NCBI GenBank assembly: GCA_905221605.1
Contig: CAJNDS010001288.1
Location: forward strand, 1 to 24,452
Length of the DNA stretch: 24,452 nucleotides
Source of the DNA: Symbiodinium natans
Lineage: Eukaryota > Sar > Dinophyceae > Suessiales > Symbiodiniaceae
Reading direction: 5' to 3'
Position 1 is the first letter of the stretch; the number at the start of each line of letters is the position of its first letter. The notes beneath the pieces are model-generated. The model did no database searches, had not been told where the DNA came from, and saw only the letters and a program-made list of their open reading frames with translations. A program made the position numbers and the translations under genes. This document shows, in pieces, positions 1-9,409 of this stretch.

Positions 1-291
1 TTCACGGCCCATTCTGGGGTCCTATTTTTGGGCACCAAAGCGAAGCCCGAAATGGGATCTTCTCTAAGAGTTTCGAATCCGGCAGACCCAGTTTGGGACC
101 CAATTTCTGGCCTCAAAATGAGGGCCAAAAACTGTGCGATTTCTGATGAGAAGACACACTTTTGAAGCTCGCCGAAATTTTGCCCGACGTGAGGACCGCT
201 CCCGACATAAGACAATAAAAATGCACCGCTGCGTGGCAAGCGGTCGGTGGTGGGCCTGTACTTGTTCATATAGGCGCCATTCAGGTTGCCA
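1..291. repeat. Monomer M0, partial 445-bp unit cut by the window edge
   Basis: This matches the last 290 or so bases of the 445-bp monomer, starting at the TTCACGGCCC segment and ending with CAGGTTGCC just before the first L module. It carries a few private differences, for example CACCAAAG where the other copies have CCCCAAAG. Confidence 0.92.
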
Positions 292-1485
292 CTGGGGGGG
301 TACTCTGATGCGTCCTATGTTTCTCGTCGTTTGTCGGTCCTGAATGTGGACCCGCGCGATACCGCGTTTTTCAGCGATTTTTCCAACGGGCAGCCCGCAG
401 AAGTGGAAAAAGGCTCTGGGAGGTCCTGATGAGGTTTTGGAGCCCTTGAAGGGGATTGTGAGGCCTTACTTGAGTATTTGAAAGACTGGTAAACCGTATA
501 ACCCTTGAGAAAGCGCGTGTAGCAGACCTGTACACGAGTACTACACTCAAAAAATGCGGGAAAACAGCGTGTAGTACCTTGATTCCAAGTAGAAACATTA
601 CATGAACCTTAAAGTTTTGAAAAAACTATGCATTCATGTAGTACACTGTGGATTTTCCCCAGCGCGGAGCTTTTCCCACAGTGCGGAGCGTGTAGTACTA
701 GTCTTCATGAAATTAGACTGGCGGAAAAATCCAGCTTTTCCGACAGCGCGGAGCATGTGACACCTGGTTTTTAATTTGCAGTTCTACAGGTCAGGGGCTT
801 TCAAGCTTCCTGCAGACTCTGGGGCCTTCAAGCCTTTGTGTTTACAAGGGGAAATGGACTCTGTGTGAATGCAGGAAAATGCCCAAGTAATTGAAGACTG
901 GAAGCCATGCGGGCTGGGGGAGAGGCAGGCAGCAGGTTTTGCAGGCTTGCTGTAGGGTCTGTAGGGGCGGCGTGCGGCAGGGTCTGCAGGTTGCCCGCAG
1001 GCGCTGCTGGCCTGCAGGCTGCTGCAGGGTCTGCAGGCTTGCCGACAGCCTACAGACCCTGCAGCTGTAGGCTTGCTGCAGGGGTCTGCAGGCTTGCTGC
1101 ATCAGGCTGCTGCAGGGCCTGCAGGCTTGCTGCAGAGTCCGCATGCTTGCTGCAGGTCTGCAGGGTCTGCAGGTTGCTGCAGTGTTACATGCAGGGTCTG
1201 CAGAACGCAGTAAGCAGCGCAGCCCGACCTTGAGAGCTACCTTGAAATCGCAAGGACTTGGAGCCTGAAGAGCCTGGAAAAGGATGCTTGTCTCCGGTCA
1301 CAAGCCCTTGCGTGTGCCCCCGAGCCCCCAATGGCAATGTTGGATGCCGAAGGTCGGTCTGACATGACCAACGTGTTGCAACATTGCCATTGGGGAAAGG
1401 GGATTTTCGACAACACTTATTGATTTGGAGCCAAATCCGACCCCAGAAAGACACAAGAAGCGTAGGACACGTTTGAGTGCCCCCG
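292..1485. repeat. Module L1 (1194 bp)
   Basis: This is the first long module. In order it holds an ACTGGGGGGG junction, a GTGTAGTAC-containing block around 480-690, a pair of GCGGAGC sub-repeats (655-770), a CTGCAGG-rich minisatellite (about 915-1205) and a perfect 17-bp inverted repeat. The repeat arms are at 1326-1342 and 1379-1395. L1 lacks a 46-bp sub-repeat around 668 and a 48-bp block around 1430 that are present in L2 and L3. Confidence 0.92.
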
Positions 1486-2819
1486 CAGTTGCAATTCAGC
1501 TTGTCATGTGCAATACTTGTTCCGTTATAACGCTATTGCCAACAGTCTTAAGCAACCGCTGACAATCTTTGCGCCCGACCCAAACATGTGGTGCATGCTT
1601 TGCGTGTCTCCGCAAAATTGAAAGCACACTTGCCACGTTTCACGGCCCATTCTGGGGTCCTATTTTTGGGCCCCAAAGCGAAGCCCGAAATGGGATCTTC
1701 TCTAAGAGTTTCGAATCAGGCAGACCCAGTTTTGGGACCCAATTTCTGGCCTCAAAATGAAGGCCAAAAACTGTGCGATTTCTGATGAGAAGACACACTT
1801 TTGAAGCTCGCCGAAATTTTGCCCGACGTGAGGACCGCTCCCGACATAAGACAATAAAAATGCACCGCTGCGTGGCAAGCGGTCGGTGGTGGGCCTTTAC
1901 TTATTCATATAGGCGCCGTTCAGGTTGCCACAGTTGCAATTCAGCTTGTCATGTGCAATACTTGTTCCGTTATAACGCTATTGCCAACAGTCTTAAGCAA
2001 CCGCTGACAATCTTTGCGCCCGACCCAAACATGTGGTGCATGCTTTGCGTGTCTCCGCAAAATTGAAAGCACACTTGCCACGTTTCACGGCCCATTCTGG
2101 GGTCCTATTTTTGGGCCCCAAAGCGAAGCCCGAAATGGGATCTTCTCTAAGAGTTTCGAATCAGGCAGACCCAGTTTTGGGACCCAATTTCTGGCCTCAA
2201 AATGAAGGCCAAAAACTGTGCGATTTCTGATGAGAAGACACACTTTTGAAGCTCGCCGAAATTTTGCCCGACGTGAGGACCGCTCCCGACATAAGACAAT
2301 AAAAATGCACCGCTGCGTGGCAAGCGGTCGGTGGTGGGCCTGTACTTATTCATATAGGCGCCATTCAGGTTGCCACAGTTGCAATTCAGCTTGTCATGTG
2401 CAATACTTGTTCCGTTATAACGCTATTGCCAACAGTCTTAAGCGACCGCTGACTATCTTTGCGCCCGACCCAACATGTGGTGCATGCTTTGCGTGTCTCC
2501 GCAAAATTGAAAGCACACTTGCCACGTTTCACGGCCCATTCTGGGGTCCTATTTTTGGGCCCCAAAGCGAAGCCCGAAATGGGATCTTCTCTAAGAGTTT
2601 CGAATCAGGCAGACCCAGTTTTGGGATCCAATTTCTGGCCTCAAAATGAAGGCCAAAAACTGTGCGATTTCTGATGAGAAGACACACTTTTGAAGCTCGC
2701 CGAAATTTTGCCCGACGTGAGGACCGCTCCCGACATAAGACAATAAAAATGCACCGCTGCGTGGCAAGCGGTCGGTGGTGGGCCTTTACTTATTCATATA
2801 GGCGCCATTCAGGTTGCCA
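1486..2819. repeat. Three head-to-tail 445-bp monomers (M1-M3)
   Basis: M1 is 1486-1930, M2 is 1931-2375 and M3 is 2376-2819, each starting at CAGTTGCAATTCAGC. The period is exactly 445 bp; M3 is 444 bp because one A is missing in CCCAACATG. The copies differ by only a few substitutions. This is the only place in the window where M is amplified; elsewhere it occurs singly between L modules. Confidence 0.95.
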
Positions 2820-4106
2820 CTGGGGGGACTGGGGGGGTACTCTGATGCGTCCTATGTTTCTCGTCGTTTGTCGGTCCTGAATGTGGACCCGCGCGATACC
2901 ACGTTTTTCAGCGATTTTTCCAACGGGCAGCCCGCAAAAGTTGGAAAAAAGGCTCTGGGAGGTCCTGATGAGGTTTTGGAGCCCTTGAAGGGGATTGTGA
3001 GGCCTTACTTGAGTATTTGAAAGACTGGTAAACCGTGTAACCCTTGAGAAAGCGCGTGTAGCAGACCTGTACACGAGTACTACACTCAAAAAATGCGGGA
3101 AAACAGCGTGTAGTACCTTGATTCCAAGTAGAAACATTACATGAACCTTAAAGTTTTGAAAAAAACTATGCATTCATGTAGTACACTGTGGTTTTTCCCC
3201 AGCGCGGAGCGTGTAGTACCAGTTTTGATGAAATTACACCCGAGGCGAAATCCAGCTTTTCCCACAGCGCAGAGCGTGTAGTACTAGTTTTCATGAAATT
3301 AGACTGGCGGAAAAATCCAGCTTTTCCTACAGCGCGGAGCATGTGACACCGCAGTTCTACAGGTCAGGGGCTTTCAAGCTTCCTGCAGACTCTGGGGCCT
3401 TCAAGCCTTTGTGTTTACAAGGGGAAATGGACTCTGTGTGAATGCAGGAAAATGCCCAAGTAATTGAAGACTGGAAGCCATGCAGGCTGGGGGAGAGGCA
3501 GGCAGCAGGTTTTGCAGGCTTGCTGTAGGGTCTGTAGGGGCGGCGTGCGGCAGGGTCTGCAGGTTGCCCGCAGGCGCTGCTGGCCTGCAGGCTGCTGCAG
3601 GGTCTGCAGGCTTGCCGACAGCCTACAGACCCTGCAGCTGTAGGCTTGCTGCAGGGGTCTGCAGGCTTGCTGCATCAGGCTGCTGCAGGGCCTGCAGGCT
3701 TGCTGCAGAGTCCGCATGCTTGCTGCAGGTCTGCAGGGTCTGCAGGTTGCTGCAGTGTTACATGCAGGGTCTGCAGAACGCAGTAAGCAGCGCAGCCCGA
3801 CCTTGAGAGCTACCTTGAAATCGCAAGGACTTGGAGCCTGAAGAGCCTGGAAAAGGATGCTTGTCTCCGGTCACAAGCCCTTGCGTGTGCCCCCGAGCCC
3901 CCAATGGCAATGTTGGATGCCGAAGGTCGGTCTGACATGACCAACGTGTTGCAACATTGCCATTGGGGAAAGGGGATTTTCGACAACGCTTATTGATTTG
4001 GGACAAGGTAGGCCCTTTGCTGGGGGTTTGGAGAATGTGCCTCAAGTGAAGCCAAATCCGACCCCAGAAAGACACAAGAAGCGTAGGACACGTTTGAGTG
4101 CCCCCG
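2820..4106. repeat. Module L2 (1287 bp)
   Basis: This is the second long module. It has a duplicated 11-bp junction (ACTGGGGGG twice at 2819-2838), two GCGGAGCGTGTAGTAC sub-repeats at about 3200-3340, the CTGCAGG-rich minisatellite (about 3490-3775) and the 17-bp inverted repeat (arms 3899-3915 and 3952-3968). It lacks a 13-bp TGGTTTTTAATTT insert, around 3350, that is present in L1 and L3. Confidence 0.92.
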
Positions 4107-4551
4107 CAGTTGCAATTCAGCTTGTCATGTGCAATACTTGTTCCGTTATAACGCTATTGCCAACAGTCTTAAGCGACCGCTGATTATCTTTGCGCCCGAC
4201 CCAAACATGTGGTGCATGCTTTGCGTGTCTCCGCAAAATTGAAAGCACACTTGCCACGTTTCACGGCCCATTCTGGGGTCCTATTTTTGGGCCCCAAAGC
4301 GAAGCCCGAAATGGGATCTTCTCTAAGAGTTTCGAATCAGGCAGACCCAGTTTTGGGACCCAATTTCTGGCCTCAAAATGAAGGCCAAAAACTGTGCGAT
4401 TTCTGATGAGAAGACACACTTTTGAAGCTCGCCGAAATTTTGCCCGACGTGAGGACCGCTCCCGACATAAGACAATAAAAATGCACCGCTGCGTGGCAAG
4501 CGGTCGGTGGTGGGCCTGTACTTATTCATATAGGCGCCATTCAGGTTGCCA
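4107..4551. repeat. Monomer M4 (445 bp)
   Basis: A single full-length 445-bp monomer separates L2 from L3. It starts at CAGTTGCAATTC and ends at AGGTTGCCA, the same borders as M1-M3. Confidence 0.94.
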
Positions 4552-5821
4552 CTGGGGGGGTACTCTGATGCGTCCTATGTTTCTCGTCGTTTGTCGGTCC
4601 TGAATGTGGACCCGCGCGATACCACGTTTTTCAGCGATTTTTCCAACGGGCAGCCCGCAAAAGTTGGAAAAAAGGCTCTGGGAGGTCCTGATGAGGTTTT
4701 GGAGCCCTTGAAGGGGATTGTGAGGCCTTACTTGAGTATTTGAAAGACTGGTAAACCGTATAACCCTTGAGAAAGCGCGTGTAGCAGACCTGTACACGAG
4801 TACTACACTCAAAAAATGCGGGAAAACAGCGTGTAGTACCTTGATTCCAAGTAGAAACATTACATGAACCTTAAAGTTTTGAAAAAACTATGCATTCATG
4901 TAGTACACTGTGGTTTTTCCCCAGCGCGGAGCGTGTAGTACCAGTTTTGATGAAATTACACCCGAGGCGAAATCCAGCTTTTCCCACAGTGCGGAGCGTG
5001 TAGTACTAGTTTTCATGAAATTAGACTGGCGGAAAAATCCAGCTTTTCCTACAGCGCGGAGCATGTGACACCTGGTTTTTAATTTGCAGTTCTACAGGTC
5101 AGGGGCTTTCAAGCTTCCTGCAGACTCTGGGGCCTTCAAGCCTTTGTGTTTACAAGGGGAAATGGACTCTGTGTGAATGCAGGAAAATGCCCAAGTAATT
5201 GAAGACTGGAAGCCATGCGGGCTGGGGGAGAGGCAGGCAGCAGGTTTTGCAGGCTTGCTGTAGGGTCTGTAGGGGCGGCGTGCGGCAGGGTCTGCAGGTT
5301 GCCCGCAGGCGCTGCTGGCCTGCAGGCTGCTGCAGGGTCTGCAGGCTTGCCGACAGCCTACAGACCCTGCAGCTGTAGGCTTGCTGCAGGGGTCTGCAGG
5401 CTTGCTGCATCAGGCTGCTGCAGGGCCTGCAGGCTTGCTGCAGAGTCCGCATGCTTGCTGCAGGTCTGCAGGGTCTGCAGGTTGCTGCAGTGTTACACGC
5501 AGGGTCTGCAGAACGCAGTAAGCAGCGCAGCCCGACCTTGAGAGCTACCTTGAAATCGCAAGGACTTGGAGCCTGAAGAGCCTGGAAAAGGATGCTTGTC
5601 TGTGCCCCCGAGCCCCCAATGGCAATGTTGGATGCCGAAGGTTGGTCTGACATGACCAACGTGTTGCAACATTGCCATTGGGGAAAGGGGATTTTCGACA
5701 ACACTTATTGATTTGGGACAAGGTAGGCCCTTTGCTGGGGGTTTGGAGAATGTGCCTCAAGTGAAGCCAAATCCGACCCCAGAAAGACGCAAGAAGCGTA
5801 GGACACGTTTGAGTGCCCCCG
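4552..5821. repeat. Module L3 (1270 bp), last unit of the array
   Basis: This is the third long module, with the minisatellite at about 5225-5513 and the 17-bp inverted repeat at 5614-5630 and 5667-5683. It lacks a 19-bp stretch near 5601 that is present in L1 and L2. It ends with GTGCCCCCG and then CAGT, after which the sequence becomes unique, so this is the array border. Confidence 0.92.
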
Positions 5822-5825
5822 CAGT

Positions 5826-6343
5826 ACAATCACTGTGCCTCGAGCCAAATCTGCCCCTCAGAAACTCTTTCGCACGGATGCAAAGGAGGGCTCGGAGATG
5901 TAGTTGGGAGGTTGGGTCTGCAGTGATGCTTCAACGCCTTGGGGGTGCAGGTGGTTTGCTAAGAAAGTCCAGCATACTGACGCTCCTTGGCTGGCCAGTC
6001 ATACCGCTCCATCGCTGCACTAGAACTTTTGTCGACGTTGGTTGCTGTCCATTTGTTTGCACCTTTGCAGCCGACGAGCGCGACTTTTTACCTGCTCTGC
6101 CGACAGACAATCGCGGCAACAGTTTCTTGACATTACGGCTCACTACTTCCTTTCCTTTGTGCGTGGTGCTCATGATTTGGCGGCTAGCATGATTTCTGGC
6201 GCCGAACTTTACACTGAGCTTGCATCTTGGAAGAAGCGAAAGGGTGGCATTTTGCCACAGAAGAAATCAAAGGCAGAGAAGCTGGCTGCAACCGACCTGT
6301 GGAAATGATGTGCGTTGCTGCTCGTCATTCTTGCGAAAGGGAG
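5826..6343. other. Unique spacer right of the array; one weak ORF
   Basis: There is no recognisable gene here. The first 40 bases (GAGCCAAATCTGCCCCTCAG) resemble the end of module L (AAGCCAAATCCGACCCCAG), possibly an older diverged copy. A plus-strand frame open to TGA at 6306-6308 is listed separately. Confidence 0.5.
6042..6308 (+). CDS. Short ORF of unknown function, possibly a terminal exon
   Basis: This is an 88-aa open frame. Its last 40 residues, from a Met at 6189, look more protein-like than the rest: GAELYTELASWKKRKGG followed by a Lys-rich stretch ending in LAATDLWK. A pyrimidine-rich tract and CAG at about 6060-6070 could be a splice acceptor, so this may be the last exon of a gene rather than a complete ORF. 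I recognise no family and see no partner exon. It could easily be chance. Confidence 0.2.
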   Translation: MLSICLHLCSRRARLFTCSADRQSRQQFLDITAHYFLSFVRGAHDLAASMISGAELYTELASWKKRKGGILPQKKSKAEKLAATDLWK

Positions 6344-6469
6344 GCGTGTTCAGGTTGCGAGCTGCAACTTGTTTGTATGTCACGTACAGCTGCTCCCTTG
6401 TAGCACGTTGAGTTAGTTCTCTTGGGAAAACTCCTGCCATTGAGTTTTACCTGTTGGGACACACAACCT
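6344..6469. repeat. Direct repeat R1, copy 1 (126 bp)
   Basis: This starts GCGTGTTCAGGTTGCGAG and ends GGGACACACAACC. It recurs at 6733-7000 in the same orientation, nearly identical over the shared parts. It includes a small palindrome, GTTGCGAGCTGCAAC. Confidence 0.85.
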
Positions 6470-6573
6470 GCGGAGTGTGTTTCATGTTGTGTGTATTCTT
6501 GATTTTGGGTGCATTTATTCCAAAATCACGTTTTATGGGTCTTTGCATAAACAAGGGTGGTGGTTTTGCTTAC

Positions 6574-6687
6574 TGCACCACCTAAAATGCTTGAAGATTG
6601 CGGGGGCTCCGCGCATGTTCAAGCTGGTTTTTAATGCACCACCTAAAATGCTTGAAGATTGCGGGGGGTCCGCGCATGTTCAAGCTT
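6574..6687. repeat. 61-bp tandem duplication
   Basis: Two adjacent copies start at 6574 and 6635, both beginning TGCACCACCTAAAATGC and continuing through GCGCATGTTCAAGCT. They differ at very few positions. Confidence 0.88.
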
Positions 6688-6732
6688 GCTGGCAGCAGAG
6701 AAAAATTTGTTGCCCACCCACCCATCCCTGGG

Positions 6733-7000
6733 GCGTGTTCAGGTTGCGAGCTGCAACTTGTTTGTATGTGGCGGTATGTCACGTACAGCTGCTCCCTTCT
6801 CACACAACTGCACGTTTTGTGATTCGCGGCAAAAATGGTCGGTGCGTGTGCCTTTGCTTGTCACGGACAGTCATGACAGTCATGTCCTTGGCACGTTCTG
6901 TTGGGTCGGCTTTTGGTTCTTTCTTGGCTTTCTTGTAGCGCGTTGAGTTCTCTTGGGAAAACTCCTGCCATTGAGTTTTACCTGTTGGGACACACAACCT
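6733..7000. repeat. Direct repeat R1, copy 2, with about 130 bp extra inside
   Basis: This is the same sequence as 6344-6469, but an insertion of about 130 bp (about 6800-6937) and a short GGCGGTATGT insert split it. Either copy 1 lost the block or copy 2 gained it. No terminal repeats mark the block as a transposon. The copy lies directly upstream of the ORF at 7044. Confidence 0.82.
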
Positions 7001-7043
7001 CGAAACACGCTTTGTTTCCTACTAGAGGTTTGGTCAGTTTAGC

Positions 7044-7412
7044 ATGAAGCGCTCAGCGGCGATGGCCCATTTCCATGAACGGCCCACCAGAGAGTACCAT
7101 ATCATTTACGAAACTACCGGCGTCTATGTGACAGTGCATGAGTCGGACACCGTGCTCAGCATCAAAGATATCCTGGCCGAGATGTTGTCGTTGGGTCGTC
7201 GCAGAATCAGCACTGATCAATTCTTTCTGGCTCAGCACAGATGGCTGCTGCACCCAGACATGCCGGTTCGGGATCTTCCCACCCAGCATCCCGTGGAGAT
7301 TCAACACAATCCGTCCCGATGGCGTGCTGCAGCCAGAGACAGGCTCAGCCGGCCGCTCGCGTCGAGTAGAATCACCTCAAAACGTCGAGTGTGGCGGTAT
7401 GCTGAGTTTTAG
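7044..7412 (+). CDS. Putative ubiquitin-like domain protein
   Basis: This is a 122-aa ORF starting MKRSAAMAHF. Residues about 17-90 follow the ubiquitin fold order: YHIIYETTG and VYVTVHESDT as a beta hairpin, TVLSIKDILAEML as the helix (like ubiquitin's DTIENVKAKIQ), ISTDQFFL (like IPPDQQRLIF), then WLLHPDMPVRDLP and HPVEI as the last strands. No C-terminal Gly-Gly is present, so conjugation is not indicated; a ubiquitin-like adaptor module is more likely. Residues after about 95 look non-conserved, and the true gene may splice onward downstream. The family assignment rests on pattern only. Confidence 0.45.
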   Translation: MKRSAAMAHFHERPTREYHIIYETTGVYVTVHESDTVLSIKDILAEMLSLGRRRISTDQFFLAQHRWLLHPDMPVRDLPTQHPVEIQHNPSRWRAAARDRLSRPLASSRITSKRRVWRYAEF

Positions 7413-7456
7413 GTCTGTTGTTGTGCAGCCCTGCCAGATCGCCTTCAGGAGCTCCT

Positions 7457-7603
7457 GAGAAATCCCGAATGAAAAGTGTGATGGATCTTTTCGCTTAAAA
7501 GCAGCACGAACGTAGTAGAACATCCTCATCATTTGGGAGTCTTGCGAAACCGGTAATGCAGACGGGCGAGTCGTCGCCTCGACCCGGAATAGGAAGAGCG
7601 ATG
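7457..7603. repeat. Diverged dispersed repeat R2, copy 1
   Basis: GAGAAATCCCGAATGAAAAG through CTCGACCCGGAATAGGAAGAG resembles 10282-10378 (GAGAAATCCCCACTGAAAAG through CTCGACCCGGATTGGGAAGAG). Copy 1 is about 50 bp longer inside. This is evidence of an old segmental duplication covering 7-10 kb. Confidence 0.6.
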
Positions 7604-8028
7604 TTGAGTGAAAGAGCTATTCAAGTTCTGCCAGATCGCCTGCCCGAAAATGGTAGGACGGCTCCGACATTTAACTGTCGGACATGACCTGTTTACCTGC
7701 ATCGCAAAAAGAAGGCAGTTCAGACTGGTCCTTGCAGTGAGTTTCAACGAAGCCGAGTGTAACCTTCGAACCCGCAACCCGAAACCCGAAACCTGAATTC
7801 GCGCGGAAAGACACCGCCCTCGACTGCGCAGACGCATGGAAGCATCGGCCGTCATCAGCTCTGGGCTCACAGACGTAGTTGAAGTGCTTCCGGAAGAGCT
7901 CACAGCAACTATGCATGCAAGGCGGTCTTGTTCCGAAGATAACACACTTCAAACTTACACTTTTACGTATTCGGGTAAACCCTTGCGCGACACGCAGACC
8001 TTCGCCTCTAAGAAGTCTTTTCTTGGCC
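7604..8028. other. Spacer between the ubiquitin-like ORF and the kinase-like frame
   Basis: Open frames run through here on both strands, but none resembles a known family. The segment CATCAGCTCTGGGCTCA (about 7854) recurs as CATCAGCAGCTCTGGGCTCA near 9717, again pointing to duplication. The plus frame leading into the kinase-like region is open from 7879, but the protein-like character starts at the Met at 8029. Confidence 0.4.
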
Positions 8029-9045
8029 ATGGCTGCGCAAGATTATCGACGTGCCGGTCTGCCAGCTCCCGTGGTCGACTTCGGCATTTACAAGGCTACG
8101 ATGTTCTGGCGAAACGAGAAGAGCAATCGTTCGCTGGGCAAGATGGCTGAGCGATACACTGTCTGGCTGAAGCTGGAGGATGACACGATCGTCGAGGACG
8201 TCATCGATTGGCGAGCAGCCGGCGCGGGCCGCAACTGTTACTTCTTCCGAGATCATCCTCTCGCACTGAAACTCTTCGTAGATGACACGCAGCAGTGGAA
8301 TCATAACCAGATAGAACAGGAAGCCTGGTGTGAATGGCTGCCGCGGCTGCCGCAGCATCTGTCTCCCTTTTTTGGCCGGTAGGTGACGTGGGGAATGTGT
8401 CATGACGGGGAAAAGCATCGGCTGGAAGCTGGGTCCTACCCTGAGGACAGTCTTGACTGACATCAGTGACGACGTAGAGGATCCTATCATGGAATACGTC
8501 AATGAGCGGACAATGAAAGGCAAGTTCGGAAACATTTCTTGGAGGTTGTCTGTGCCTGCAAACGTGCCTTTCACGCTGGCCTGACGTTCTACGCCAACCT
8601 GCACATGGACAAAATTTGCCTGGACGAGGTTACCCAGCAGTGGATCTTTATTGATCTGGAGATATTCCAAAAGGTGCCTCCTCACTTCACGTTTCGGATA
8701 GCGTTGCAAACAGCCGCGAAGTTCCTACTCCGGCGGACGTCTCTTCGCTTCACCCCGAGAGCCTTCCAGGTGTTCCGGAGCTTGGCGGCAGAGCACATTC
8801 AGGGCGAATCGACAGACATGGACATCGTATCTCTCCGAGCCAAGCTGGACGAGGCCAACGCCGTAGATGCCACGCACGGCGTCGCTGGAACTACCGACTC
8901 GGAATGGGAAGGCGTTCCAGCGACTGCCCAGGAGAGGCTGTCCGCGGGCTGCATCCTTGCTGCGCAGGCTCGGCCGTACGTTTTGCCTTCATGCGCGCGT
9001 ATTGTCCAGAGTGCTTGCATTATGTTTCGTTTGGATGTTTTGTAA
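8029..9045 (+). pseudogene. Protein-kinase-like gene broken by two frame changes (probable pseudokinase or pseudogene)
   Basis: Three overlapping plus-strand frames read like successive parts of one kinase fold. Part 1 (8029-8382) has a beta-sheet-like start, then ALKLF as a VAIK-like strand, then a helix with EQEAW and a PRLPQHLSPFFG turn, before a TAG at 8380. Part 2 (frame of 8402-8584) continues GKSIGWKLGPTLRTVL, like a hinge region. Part 3 (frame open from about 8506 to 9045) has VRKHFLEVVCACKRAF, then NLHMDKICLDE and WIFIDLE where HxDLxxxN and DFG would be expected. The catalytic Asp and DFG appear replaced. Gaps between parts are too short for introns, so frameshifts or assembly errors are the likely cause. 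The tail contains TTDSEWEG, related to motifs at 9340 and 10945. Confidence 0.4.
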
Positions 9046-9106
9046 CAAGTTTGTTAGGCTCTGCCCCTTGTGTTGACTTTTTTGTTTTCTGTTCTTTTCT
9101 GTTTTT

Positions 9107-9406
9107 GTGTTCGATTGCGAGGATCCAAGAACTACTTCGATGGGTTCCTACATTGACCGTGCCGACGACCTTCCCCCATGGTCGGTTGTCGACCTTGTCG
9201 ACCGTGCAGGTACAGATGACCTCCCCCCATGGGCAGAAAGCAGCCGTGCCAACATCCCACGCGCAGGTACACATGACTCCCCCCCCCCATGGGCGGAAAG
9301 CAGCCGTGCGCCGCGGACACTCGCTGCGTCTACCGACCCGGATTGGGATGACATCCCCCCATGGCACCGACCCGGAATGGGGAGGAGATCCAGCGGTGGC
9401 GAGTAG
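9107..9406 (+). CDS. Repeat-containing ORF with DDLPPW motifs (cassette copy 1), possibly an exon or relic
   Basis: This 99-aa frame contains a tandem peptide: RADDLPPW, RAGTDDLPPWAESSRA, RAGTHDSPPPWAESSRA, then STDPDWDDIPPW. The DNA repeat unit carries GCAGGTACANATGAC and CCCCATGGGC. A diverged copy lies at 10775-10985. I do not recognise the motif. The acidic-Pro-Trp pattern and in-frame conservation between copies suggest that it was or is translated, perhaps as an exon of the preceding kinase-like gene, whose C-terminus carries a related TTDSEWEG segment. There is no clear start or splice sites. Confidence 0.35.
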   Translation: MFDCEDPRTTSMGSYIDRADDLPPWSVVDLVDRAGTDDLPPWAESSRANIPRAGTHDSPPPWAESSRAPRTLAASTDPDWDDIPPWHRPGMGRRSSGGE

Positions 9407-9409
9407 CAC

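Larger units (their letters stand above)
1..5825. repeat. Higher-order tandem array of a 445-bp monomer (M) and a 1.2-1.3-kb module (L)
   Basis: The left 5.8 kb is a near-identical tandem array ordered M0(partial)-L1-M1-M2-M3-L2-M4-L3. All copies are in the same orientation and differ by few substitutions, so the array is young or homogenised. It begins before the window (base 1 matches monomer offset about 153) and ends abruptly around 5822-5825, where the next M would start with CAGTTGC but unrelated sequence follows. Short ORFs recur once per copy and follow the repeat period, so I do not treat them as genes. No transposase, reverse transcriptase or structural RNA was recognised in either unit. 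Confidence 0.95.

Noticed and set aside
140-180. CTGATGAG followed by GAAA in each 445-bp monomer, like a hammerhead ribozyme core
   Set aside because: The 23 or so bases between the two boxes cannot form a stem II (after the closing G-C the next positions mismatch), and no convincing stem I or III is present.
907-1233. 108-aa plus and 100-aa minus ORFs repeated in each L module (also near 3480 and 5215)
   Set aside because: They are the CTGCAGG minisatellite read through; composition is low-complexity and both strands are open.
2218-2649. 143-aa ORF and its shorter copies (MRFLMRRHTFEARRN...)
   Set aside because: Its borders follow the 445-bp repeat, other copies of the same frame are truncated, and no domain is visible.
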